From assembly GCA_015657535.1 (NCBI GenBank), contig JADHZB010001847.1, forward strand, positions 7,501-71,500: a DNA stretch of 64,000 bases, written 5' to 3'. This document shows, piece by piece, positions 11,813 through 23,085 of this stretch. Under the pieces are notes generated by a model. It ran no database searches. It was given only the letters and a program-made list of their open reading frames with translations, and was not told the DNA's origin. The position numbers and the translations under genes are program-made. The stretch's first letter is position 1. Each line of letters begins with the position of its first letter. The stretch comes from Nephromyces sp. MM_2019 (taxonomy: Eukaryota > Apicomplexa > Aconoidasida > Nephromycida).

Positions 11813-13423
11813 TCTGTGTAAATTATTTTGGAGATATGTGTGTGTGTATGTAATAGAGTTTTCAATAAGTGTTTGTAGAGTGTTTTGAAGTTTTGTGTTA
11901 GTGTGTTTTGTAGGTATACACATATGTATGTTTATGTTAATATATAGGTAAACAGTTTGAATTTTAGACGAGTTAAAGAGTGGTATATATAAGTGTGCAT
12001 GTGTGTCTATTTCTATTTCTGATATGTCATGTAAGATAGATATGTGCTTATGTACACATGTTGATACACGCACACTGATATATAAGTCACAAATTATAGA
12101 ATATTAGATATATACATTATTTTTTTTAATGTCTATTTTACACACATTGCATAAAATCATATATGTTTAGGAAAACTCGATTTTACTTTATTTTTTTTTT
12201 TTTGATGTAGATTATGTGTACCAAAATTAATTATATATATATATAACCTTGTTATTTATTTATTTTTTTTGTGAATTGAGTAGATCTAAGGATTGGAAAT
12301 GATATAAATATATAAATTATTTTACACTTGAGTTTGTATCATTTTACACACATATAAATTACACACCCTATATATATATATATATATTACATGGGTGTGT
12401 GTGTGTATCTTATATATTTATTTTGTTTTAATATATCGTCATTTTTTAAGGTGTATAACCTTGTTATGATTTATCCAATTTATATTAAAAATGCTTATTT
12501 TTGTTATGTTTTAACTTTTATATAACTTGATTTAAACATTATTAGTGTACGCATTTTCTTTTTTTATGCTAGTCCTAAACACACCTACACACACAATTAC
12601 ATATATATATTTATATCACTTAAAATAATGATGCACACAAATATATTAAACATATACATATTGATCTACTTAATAATATCACACACAAGCAATCAGTGCA
12701 GACCTACACAGATAGACAAATTTATATTTAGAAATGGAAAGACTTTACTTTAATTACTCAAAAATTTAATCAAATGAATTACATACAAATTTTAAAAATC
12801 ATTTTATCAGAATAAATAAGATAATAAAAATACACACAAAAATGTCTGTACTGTGTATGTGTCTATATACTAAGCATACACTTCACTATGGCCTATGTCG
12901 TGTAAGCATACATGTTTGTTGTATTTAAAATTATGTATATACATCTAAGATTGTTTTTAGTATTATTTATTTGTTTATACTTGTTGTATTATACATGTGT
13001 ATATTTTGTTTAAAATATGTGTGCGTGTTTTGAGTAATACATGTGTGAATGTGTAAATTTGGTGTGAAACACATGTGTGTTTATTTGGTATAAAATATGT
13101 GTATTTGGTGTAAAATATGTTTATTTGGAGTAAAATATATGTCTATTAGGTGTAAAACATATATGTATGGATTTAAAATAGCCTATGTGTCTAGAATAAA
13201 TGTTAAATATATGTTAGGGTTAACAATTACCTCAAAAGTTTGTATACAAATACTAGCTAGTCTGTGAATGTGTATATGTACTTTCAACGCTCAATTCATA
13301 ATTATAAAGAAATATTTTGCATTTTATTTCGATTCACTATATTAGATGAATTAATTTTTAAAAGTTTGTGAACATTTTTTAGCTTCTCTCAAAAATTTAT
13401 TTATTTTTCTTTCTCAAACGAAA
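11813..13423. other. Intergenic between ATG8 and the CAP gene, no gene seen
   Basis: 1.6 kb: TG-rich to 12060, then AT-rich DNA with short TA and TG runs (for example 13010-13160). No open frame, RNA gene or promoter element could be supported. Confidence 0.6.
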
Positions 13424-14525
13424 ATGTGTAAATACTTTTATATTTGTTGGGCTATTTCAATAACTTTGTTGAGTATATTGCTCAGAGGTGGGTCTTGTAC
13501 ATAAAAAAATGAAAAATATATATTAGTAAAACATATACACAAAAACTCACATACTAACACAGATTAGTAAAATAATTACACAAATACTCACATGCACACA
13601 CATGTATAGACACACACACAAGCTAAGAATTACTAAAAAATTATAATAAATAAGCTGTTTTTAGGAAAACTGTCTAATGCGGGTGCTGTTGATATCACTG
13701 AAGGTAAAAAAATTTTACATACATAAAAAGACACATAAATATATATATATATATGAATTGTTTATTCATTTTTACAAGTATTTTAAGTTATCCAAGTCTT
13801 AGTCAACTGCTTGTATGTGTGTGTGTTGTAGTTAATAAAACAAAATTTTAGATAATCTGTGTCTATTTGTTAAAATATATGATAAATTCTGGATAATTCA
13901 TGCGTGTGTATGTATAAGATTAAACTATTTGATTAGATACTCTTTATTTATAATTATATATTAAGATTAAAATATTTGGTAAAGCAACTTATATTTATGT
14001 ATATATATAAAAATTAAGATATTGAATAAAACACTTTATATTTATGTATGTAGATACGATTAAACTAGTTAATTAAACACTCTATATTCATGTGTGTAGA
14101 TACGATTAAACTACTAAATAAAACACTCTATATTTAAACTAATTAATTAATCACTTTATATTTATGTGTGTGTTAATACTAAAATGTGTAGAGTGTTTGA
14201 AATGGCATAACATATATAGAACTAAAAATTTAACTAATCCACTCACTGTTATGGAGAAGGATGATAATGTTGCTAATTTTGCCGTTGATTTTATGACTCA
14301 AAGATCAGAGACAGACTGTTCGCCATACTCAACAAATAGTAATACTGCTGTAAGTTATTTAGGTCTATATGAGTGTGTTAGTTGATTTATGTTTGTGTGT
14401 ATGTGTAGGAGCCTGTAAGTGTATATATATGTGTAAGAGAATGTTAGTGTATATATATATATATATATATGTGTGTATATATGTGTGTGAGTATGCGAAT
14501 GAGTGTGTTAGTAAATGTGTATGTG

Positions 14526-14610
<85 letters not shown>

Positions 14611-14660
14611 NNNNNNNNNNNNNNNNNNNNNNNNNNNNNNNNNNNNNNNNNNNNNNNNNN

Positions 14661-14733
<73 letters not shown>

Positions 14734-16082
14734 ATGTGTGTGTGTGTGTGTGTGTTTATGTGTGTGTGTGTGTGTGTGTGCATGTGTGTGCATTACATGA
14801 GTACATAGTTATATCTTTAAGTATAAGCAAGTATGTAATTTGTTTATTTTAATTTTGTAGTATGGAGAAAACTTATTCAGATCCTTAGATGCTAACATGG
14901 ATTGTAAGATGGCTACGAAGGAGTGGTTTTCCGAAATTGAACAATTTAGGTACAAATAATATATATGCATATTCAATTATATTCAAATGATATAGCCTAC
15001 CATAAGCGAAAAAAATCTACCTTTCTGTTAATATTTAATTGTCTATAATTAATATATCAAATTATATATAGCATTCCATGTAAACTTATGTTTATGTATA
15101 TGTATGTTTGTATGTGTGTGTGTGTGTGTGGCTAAAGCATGGGTAGTTCGTCTTGGGGTGCAAGTGGTAGATTCTCACAATTAATGTGGTCTGAATCAAC
15201 AAAATTGGGGTGTGCAAAAACAACAGATTGCCCAAATGGCGTAGAAAATCAATTAGTGTGTTATTATGAACCAGCGGGTAATGTTCAGAGCCAAGAACCA
15301 TTTACGTAAGTCATTTAAGATATATATATATATTTATATGTTTGTACCTAAATATTTATTTATAACATAATTATTATATTACATACCTTCTATTTATGCT
15401 ATATACATATACATATTTATATTTGTGTAAATATATGATTATTTATAGCATAGTTACCATGTTAAATACCTTCTGTTTATTCAATGATACTAAACATTCC
15501 ATAAAATATAAAATATATATATTTATTACCTGAATATATGTAATTTATAAAGCATGCACTCGCACACATGGTTGTGTATGCATATAACACATATATAAAT
15601 ATATACCAAAAGCACATATATAGATAAAGTTTATGTTTCATGGAGTGATTAATAATAATATTTCCTAAATAGAAACATAACAAGAAAATTATATAATTTA
15701 CACGAATTAAAAAATGTTATAAAAACCTATGCTCTACAACCAAATATACACATGGCAGAAAACTATATTCTAAATACAAATTTTCACACAATAAGAAGCT
15801 ATATTTCACACACACATGCATACACATATTAATAAACAACGATTTACATACATAAACACACTCATCATAAAAACATAAGTTTTACAAGCATATATACATA
15901 CACATAACCCATGTTATTAATATTTTTTCATACACATAAACAATAGTCAAGAACAATGGGCAGAAATCCAAAATCGTGATACTACAAGCGAAGATTTTCT
16001 ATCTTCAACTCCCCAAATTTATAAATTTATAAATATAATAATTTCTATTTACTTTGTATGTTTATTATTATTTTTATTTTAA
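13424..16082 (+). CDS. CAP/SCP (CRISP-PR1-antigen 5) domain secretory protein
   Basis: Predicted secreted or membrane-anchored CAP-domain protein, 217 aa, from exons 13424-13487, 13665-13703, 14192-14349, 14861-14949, 15138-15305, 15947-16082 (all in phase, stop TAA 16080-16082). Exon 1 encodes a signal peptide (MCKYFYICWAISITLLSILL). The CAP domain follows: EECLKWHNIYR (helix 1 with the CAP histidine), AYGENLFRS (HxxxGEN region with Tyr at the usual His), ATKEWFSEIEQF (CAP motif 2), GASGRFSQLMWSESTKLGCA (GHFTQxVW motif, with Arg instead of His) and VCYYEPAGNVQSQEPF. It ends in a hydrophobic tail (ISIYFVCLLLFLF), either a C-terminal anchor or a GPI signal. Exon 5 may also start at 15147, which removes three residues. 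Intron 3 contains the (TG)n run with a 50-N gap. Two replaced histidines in the cation-binding motif suggest a divergent site. Confidence 0.85.
14520..14785. repeat. (TG)n microsatellite with assembly gap
   Basis: Nearly pure TG dinucleotide run broken by 50 N at 14611-14660, sitting in intron 3 of the CAP gene. Long VCVCV and HTHTH open frames on both strands come from it. The true length is unknown because the gap is inside the run. Confidence 0.95.
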
Positions 16083-17073
16083 ATGGAAATTAGTGTAAAA
16101 TTAATATATGAAAATACAAAATGATAAAACATTTGCTTGAATTGCTATAACTATAAATATGTTATATAATATATATGTATAGTTGAAATGTGCTCCGGCG
16201 AAACGTTTATTACTTGAATTTATGTTTTTATTGTATTTCATAGGGACTGTATGTGTGGATTTGATGTGTATACGTTGAGTTATATTACGGTGTGTTTTTG
16301 TATTGTGTGGATTTTACATCAGTTGTGACTGATATATTTTTTAAAAAACACAATTAAAAAATTATTTATATTTTAATATTACATACTTATCCACACATCA
16401 ACCTAATTTATTACATGTCAAAGTTACAAAGCACAATTTTTAGAATAGTATATCTCTAAACTTGTAACATTCTATACACACTTATCCTCCTACATACATA
16501 TATTATATGGATATATTTAACGCACAAATTATAGACCTGTTGGAATAAAAATTTATTCAATTTATTTCAATACTATTGATAAAGCAAAAACCAAATAAAT
16601 TGTTATTTAACTTTGTATATTTGCGTGTGGAACAAATAGAGTGTTTAAGATCTAATTTTCATCATGAAAGTCAGACCTTATCTACTCATGTCCATTATTT
16701 ACAAATTTAGGTTTTATGTATATATATACATAATAGTTGTACACACATTAGAAATAGAAACTTTAGATATACACACACTAGGTAGACATGCTAGCTTTAA
16801 GCATATTAGAACCACATAAACTAGATAGACATTTTAGATACACAGACCTTAGATAGGTAAATTAGGTACACACACACTTGTTAAGATCACACTATACACA
16901 GTTTGCGTATAGACTGAAAGCCTTAAACACAAAGCTTTAGATAATCACAAAACATACAAATTTACATAAGTTTGTTTGTTTAATAATAAACACACACATC
17001 CAGACGTCAGTCTCCTACCCCCCCCTCCGAACTCACCCCAAACATTTCAACACCCAAATTCAACACAAAGCAA
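16083..17073. other. Intergenic, no gene seen
   Basis: About 1 kb of AT-rich DNA, with CA-rich sequence from 16740 to 17060 just before the next start, including a short run of C (near 17020). No coding or RNA feature recognised. Confidence 0.55.
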
Positions 17074-18240
17074 ATGAATGTACAATTAATAAATAAATTA
17101 CACACACATCTACCATCGTTACTTAAGAGACCTACTTCAAACAAAATGGCCACGATTCACTCACATACAGACCTACATAATCGCTATAAATTAGTTCACC
17201 TAATACGACATGGTGAGAGTGAATATAACAAATGGCGCAGAGAAAGTTTTACACATTTTATTTTCAAAGATATGTTAACATATGATCCACTTTTACAAGA
17301 CCCCAGCCTTTCTTTAGAAGGCCAATCGCAATGTTTAAAACTCAGAAATAATATTCTCAATAGAAATTATACATTTCCCACATATATTACACTGGGTGAT
17401 AGGTATTCTATACACGCACCTACACCTTATGAAAGCACTACATACACACACACAATGAATAAAACATCTACTCACACAGTTAAGCCTCCTGAGGACACCT
17501 CACACACAGAAACAATTTATAAGACGAATACTCATACATCAACAACTTTTAAAGATAATACAGACACACCTACACCTTATGAGGGCAAAATAACCATATC
17601 AAGCAAACAGAAAGAATCGATACACCCACAGGCTAAGGATGAAACATCTGCTCAAGTCCCCCTGGGGGGTAACGATAACTCCACACAAGCATCTACCACT
17701 CTTCATGAAAACTTTGCACAAGAATCTATTACCACACACCACCCCTTCTACCCATTTGTTTGTGATGAAAGTGTAATAATATGTTCACCATTAAAGAGAG
17801 CAATGGAAACAGCAAATATAATATTTGGAGGTGTAAATTTGAACAAGAACATGATTTTAAATAGAGAATTAAGAGAGTGGTGTTTAACAAATTCTGACTG
17901 GGGTACAGAAACGAGAATATTAAAACACACATTTGAGAATTTTGATTACTCCCTTTTACAAACAGAAAATTGGTGGGAACAGGAGGATCTACCTAAATCA
18001 AATTATACAATAAATTTTTCTAATTGGTTTATGAAAGTCACACCGGAAAGCAAAGAAAACTTAAGGCTGAGAATAAATTCAATTTTAGATTATATATGTG
18101 AAATTGAACAAAAGCATATATGTATAGTAGGTCATTCTTTATTTTTCAAGGAATTAACTAAAGAGTCAAAAATGAAGAACTGTGAAGTAAGAAGCTACAC
18201 ATTTGATAAACTAAAAAGGACACTTTCAAGACTTCAATAA
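17074..18240 (+). CDS. Histidine phosphatase (phosphoglycerate-mutase-like) protein with long low-complexity insert
   Basis: Single exon, 388 aa, histidine phosphatase superfamily, branch 1. LVHLIRHGESEYN (His46 is the expected phospho-acceptor), then SLSLEGQSQCLKLRNNI, later VIICSPLKRAMETANIIF (the family's SPLxRAxxTA arginine), LREW (acidic general acid) and HICIVGHSLFFKEL (second catalytic His). All catalytic elements are therefore present. The arrangement resembles plant/protist PGM-like proteins of unknown substrate more than glycolytic dPGM. Between the second helix and VIICSPLK there is an insert of about 120 residues rich in Thr, His, Ser and Pro (TSTHT, SHTET, TNTHTS), the translation of CA-rich DNA. 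The start could instead be Met25 at 17146 (context AAAATGG); the first 24 residues are not conserved. It is the last gene of the repeat-rich left part. Confidence 0.85.
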   Translation: MNVQLINKLHTHLPSLLKRPTSNKMATIHSHTDLHNRYKLVHLIRHGESEYNKWRRESFTHFIFKDMLTYDPLLQDPSLSLEGQSQCLKLRNNILNRNYTFPTYITLGDRYSIHAPTPYESTTYTHTMNKTSTHTVKPPEDTSHTETIYKTNTHTSTTFKDNTDTPTPYEGKITISSKQKESIHPQAKDETSAQVPLGGNDNSTQASTTLHENFAQESITTHHPFYPFVCDESVIICSPLKRAMETANIIFGGVNLNKNMILNRELREWCLTNSDWGTETRILKHTFENFDYSLLQTENWWEQEDLPKSNYTINFSNWFMKVTPESKENLRLRINSILDYICEIEQKHICIVGHSLFFKELTKESKMKNCEVRSYTFDKLKRTLSRLQ

Positions 18241-19670
18241 GATGTGTCTGTGTATATATCTTTTGTATTTATGTTGTATGCATTTGAATTTTTCTTAGCT
18301 TTTTTTAATGATATGTGTATATGTAATTAGAATGGAAAATCATTAAAAATACAAAACAAAAAAATTGGAATCCATCTCCGTAAACACATTAGTATATATA
18401 TAATTTTAATTCCTGTTCTTAATATTATATATAAACAGATACATATATCAACACATATATAATATTAGAACAGGGATACTTTATTTGGTAATTATATAAA
18501 ACACTTTATTGAATAATTCAACTCGATTCAAAGTATTTACAATTGTTACTGTAAATCTATGAATAAATAAATTTTTAAATAATTTAAGAGTCAAAACTAA
18601 GTAATATCAAGACTCAAACTAATTATTTTACTTTACAGAACTTAAAAGAGCTATATGTCTCTTTAAACAATGCATTTTTATTGTGTGATAATTTAAATAA
18701 AAAAATTATTATAAATTTTTTTAGATATTTATGTTTTTTATAATAATTTCTAGCAAAATTTCCTATTCATTTGTATATATATATATATTATTGGCTTTGA
18801 CAAAAAATGTATGTATGTGTGTATGCATGGTGATTGGCTCCAAAAATATCATGTGTGTGTATATATAATAATAAACTTAAAAGATTATGAATGAATATAT
18901 AAAAATTATAGCTTTTATTGTACCTATAAACATGTAACTTTGATCATTTATATGTATGTAATAGTAAATATAAAATCTTTTTCAAAATTTTCTTTATAAA
19001 TATTGAATAGATGATTTAGTTCCTAACAAATCATAAAAAATATAAAATGAAAATAATATAATATAACCATGAAGCTCGATTTGTAAAATACATTCTCAAA
19101 TATGATAGTAAATAAATAAAAAATTTCTCTCCCATAAATGTATTATTAGTTAATAATTATATTTTTGATCGAAATCTATTGTCTTCTAAATGTGTGAGAT
19201 TTTAATTGTTTGTGTTAATATGTAAATAATTATAATAATAATAATGTGTCAGTGTTCATCAGTTTAAAATGGTATAAAATTACATTTAAGTAAATAAATG
19301 TATAAATAATTATAATAATCTATATAAAAGTTTTATAGATTGTTAAACAAACTAAAATTAAGGATCCCTCCAAAATAAAAATCTTAATATTAAATAAAAA
19401 TAAATAATAATTACGTATAATTAATCTGTCAATCTGAAAAATTAGCAAAAAGGATTTCACACATGTATGTGCAAAAAAAAGTTTTTATCAAAATTGATTG
19501 TGCATAAAAATGAGCTATAATTAATAATGGATAAAAAACATATCTTAATTCATTGCGAAAAATTATCACATTTTCGCATACAAGCTATTGACTAAATTAC
19601 ACAACATATTATTATTTTATGCAAAATGTTTGTAGTAATGTTTTTGATATCGAAATGATGTGTTATTAAA
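18241..19670. other. Intergenic; boundary where TG/CA repeats fade out
   Basis: 1.4 kb of very AT-rich DNA between converging genes. The last TG/TA runs are at 18770-18880; beyond about 19.0 kb they essentially disappear for the rest of the window. No gene recognised. Confidence 0.6.
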
Positions 19671-21933
19671 TCATGCTTTTGATTGCTCAATAGGTTTTAC
19701 ACGAAGAATCCATCTCATTAGTCTGAAGATCTGTGAAATAAGTAGTAAATAGTATTTTATAATTATCTATTTTATAAATGGGGAAGGTTGTTTTTACCCA
19801 AGAGTCATTGAACTTTCGCTCCTGGAAATTCTTGATTGCAATAGAATACTGTAAAAATGTTTTATTAAAAAATATATTCTCTTGAAAAAATACAGCTTTA
19901 ATATATACCGATACCTGGTTTTTCTGTAGATGCGCCATTGTGTCAGCCCAATTCCAGAGCTCGGCCTCTGCCCGTGCTGCCTTGCCAAACGAAGCTCCTA
20001 CGTCAGGGTTTTTAATCAGATATTTAATCTATAAGAGTAATTGTCGTATGAGATTGTAATATGTGAAGTTGTTGTTTATTAAGACGAGGGATATCAATTC
20101 ATGTGTTTCAATATATTATGTAGGAATAATTTAAAAATTAAATGTGTATGGGTTAGATGTAATAAGATTGTAATGAGTCATAAAATTTCTTAATTTTACG
20201 AGTTCGAATCTCAATTAGCAGACCTTTTCAGAAAATTGCTCAGCATTTAGTGGGTCTACTAGGTACCCGGTTTTCCCTTCTGCTACAAGGTTTTGGACAC
20301 CACCAGCCCTTGAGCCAATAACTGGAATTCCACTAGCCATTGACTCCAAAACTACAAATCCTAGTGTTTCTGTTGTGCTTGGCATACAAAATATGTCACA
20401 AGATGCAAATGCTTCGCTCAGTTCGGTCCCTAAATAAAACACGAGCCATTCATTTAACGAATCAGAACTTATACAGTGCTTATGATTGAATCTAACCCTC
20501 TAAAGAGCCCATGAAAACTGTATTTGTTCCTTTAAAAAGTTCTTTTAATGATTCTTCAAGAGGACCACTTCCAACAAAAGCCAAACAAGCATTGGGTACT
20601 TTATCAATGACCTCTCTGAGCACGGTCAAGTCCTTTTCTGGGCTTAATCTTCCAACATTTAACAAGAGTGGAGATTCAGGGTTTCCGTTACTCATTCGTT
20701 TACGCATTTCAAGACTTTTATGTTTTGGATTAAATCTCTAATAAATTGAGTTGTGTATATGGAAAATTTAGATTGTAAATTATCATGTTTATTTTGAAGT
20801 GACCTCAGTGTCGATACCCTTTCTCCACAAGCTAATTCTTTCTATTCCCCATGAATTCATTTCTTCTTTTAATTCAGGGCTGGTTACAAGAGTTAAGTCA
20901 GCATGGTTGTGTACCCATCTTATATATAGCCAGGCAACAGTTGAGATATCTGAGAAATTATGTAGGTTTAGTCAAAAGCTATATAGGACTATAAAACTAA
21001 CTTAGAATTATGGGCATGGACTGCTTACATGGTATCCATGTTATGTACTTTGGCGCATAGGCTGGCAAGTGTGTGTGATAAGCGAGGACTAGTGGTACCT
21101 GGAATATCTTTGAGTATAGAAATGTTGATGTGAGAACTAAAAACCCTGGGGATGTAACATGTAATATGTCGGGATGGAAATTTTTCATAAGTTCCCTAAA
21201 ACGAAATATTGGAATTTTTTATATTTAAAATAAGTAAGCTTAAATTGAATTTAGTAAATTAGCATTACCATCCCTTGAACTGTGGAATATCAGCGGTGAG
21301 GGTATACCCTTCTGAGTCATAAAACGGGAGTTTAAATCCATCAGTATAAAAAATGGGGAAGCCATACGCTTTGTATGGCCTCCTTGTGCTCTCATCTGTA
21401 GTTAAAATGAGGACTGAATTCTCGCTCTTAGAGAGATATCTTAAAAGTTCCTTATAGCGAGTTGCATAACCACTAACCCATGTGAATGGTGTAGGTTCAA
21501 CCATCAAAAGAATCTGTTAAATACAAAGAAATGCAATTAACTCGTTCAACACTTATATCAAGATAGTATTATATAGGATTTCTAATGAATTTTTCTGATA
21601 TCCAAAAAAGTTTACTTTCTTTGGGATAGATTGTGGTTCCTCATCTTCCGTGCATTCCGTTTTCGGTGGTGCTTCTAATAGACTTTGTGATTCAGTAGAA
21701 GGTTGCATGGTAGCTGAATGGCGAAGAAAGTTGAGATTTCGCTTTTTTTCTTCCGGGAGAAAAATTCGAGCCTGCTTCTTAATGAATAAGGGAGGTAAAC
21801 TGAAGAGTCCTTGCCTTGAGGTTAGAGGTTTATTTAATTGTAAAGCTAATTTGTGTGCCTCACAAGAAATAGTAATGATTATTGAAAGAAATAGAAAAGG
21901 GAGACTATACCGAAGTATTGTGAAGTATCTCAT
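19671..21933 (-). CDS. SQD2: SQD2-type sulfoquinovosyltransferase / UDP-sulfoquinovose:DAG glycosyltransferase, with bipartite plastid-type leader
   Basis: GT4 glycosyltransferase that in plants transfers sulfoquinovose to diacylglycerol to make the plastid lipid SQDG. 515 aa (Arabidopsis SQD2 is about 510) from nine exons: 21616-21933, 21269-21513, 21029-21195, 20804-20949, 20497-20737, 20224-20429, 19915-20028, 19798-19848, 19671-19730. Residues 1-106 form a signal peptide (YSLPFLFLSIIITISC) followed by a Ser/Lys/Arg-rich transit-like stretch, the usual apicoplast route. The enzyme starts at LLMVEPTPFTWVSGY (plant EPSPFxYVSGY) and runs through HVTSPGFLVL, LAYHTHLPAYAPKY, NHADLTLVTS, ISLWRKGID, LLLNVGRLSPEKDL, SETLGFVVLE-type EX7E (ETLGFVVLE) and EGKTGYLVDP. 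Similarity to plant SQD2 is high throughout. Plant SQD2 also makes glucuronosyl-DAG, a possible alternative product. The last two exons are phase-consistent but less certain; reading through intron 8 would give another tail. Confidence 0.9.
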
Positions 21934-23085
21934 TTCTTCATTGTTGCTTATTTTCTATTTTTTCAGGTAAAAATTTCATGTTCAGATTTGAGCAATTCAA
22001 GTTTGATCAATAAGTGTGTGTGCTTGATAACTTTTAGACATCGTTGTAGAGCTTTTTAACCTTGTAGATTGATTTACACGCAATAAATTGTAACAATTAG
22101 AAGTTTATATTTAAAATGTCTTAAGCTATTTGTGTGTAAGCTACACCAAACTGTAATTATATACTTAGCATCTTTACTTGAAGAAAGTTGATTAGCATAC
22201 TAGGGGTAACAACAATTAAGAATAATATTGATAATAACAATAACAGTGGTAAGTAAAAAGTGTTTACAAAATATGTTTATATTTTTAATTTGTATATATT
22301 ATCGTAATAATTTATGTTAAATTTTTATCGGTAAACAAATTTGGAAAAATCCACTTAAGATGGTTTTGTATTTAGGAAGATAAAAGAACAAATTTCAATC
22401 TTTTATCTCTTGGGTTTTACTTTTGTGTTAATTTTAGATTCAATACTCATCAAGCAGAGGCGAAATCATCTAAAACTATCCTTGCCAAATGAATGATTTG
22501 ATATCACAATAAATTAGCTAATAAATATAGATATATTATAGCATCAAAGAGGTTCTATATATATATATTACTATATCGGTTTCTTTATCGATGAATTAAA
22601 TCGCTAGTCTTATTTGTTAGAAAAGAAGTATTAAGTGTTTTCCATAGTTTTCATTTTTTAAAACATTCTATTTAGTTGATATGTAACTCTTAAAGGATAT
22701 ATTATTTTAGTATTTAATAATAAAAATTTCAAAGGATTATCCGGCAATTATATTTTTAAGTTTAGAATTTATAGTCAAATGAAATAAATTTTTGTAAATT
22801 GTGTTCAATAACTATAAGACTTTTTAAAATTGAATTCGTTATATTCTGAAAAAACAATTTGGGTTAAATTAAAGTTATGTACAAGTCTAGGAAACAACTT
22901 TCGAAAGTAAAATTTCGATTGATTGAAGCTGAACTCAGGTTGAGTTATAGAGACTTGATAGTATTAAAATAAACAATCGTGTAGAAGAATATTTTAAGCA
23001 TGCTCAATAAGCTTAAAATTAAGTTATCAAGAGGCTTATTGATATTGTAAGCAATGAATATACAAGTACATTGATAACATAAAAA
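21934..23085. other. Intergenic, likely SQD2 upstream region, no gene seen
   Basis: 1.15 kb between the SQD2 start and the stop of the next minus-strand gene. AT-rich, no open frame, no RNA gene seen. It should hold the SQD2 promoter and the 3' end of the PI31-like transcript; no specific elements can be supported. Confidence 0.5.

Noticed and set aside
14365..14852. Several overlapping long frames (VCVCV / HTHTH) on both strands
   Set aside because: They are translations of a pure TG/CA microsatellite that also contains an N gap; a dinucleotide run is open in all frames.
19687..19938. Frame reading through SQD2 introns 7 and 8
   Set aside because: It mixes two real exon ends with intron sequence; the spliced model keeps similarity to the plant SQD2 C-terminus.
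20150..20222. tRNA-like T-arm (GAGTTCGAATCTC) in an SQD2 intron
   Set aside because: Only the T-loop-like box is present; no A-box, no plausible acceptor stem or anticodon arm could be folded around it.
19671..21933. SQD2 gene as a bacterial or algal contaminant
   Set aside because: It has eight short AT-rich introns of the same style as its neighbours and lies between genes with that style, so recent contamination is unlikely, although older transfer cannot be excluded.
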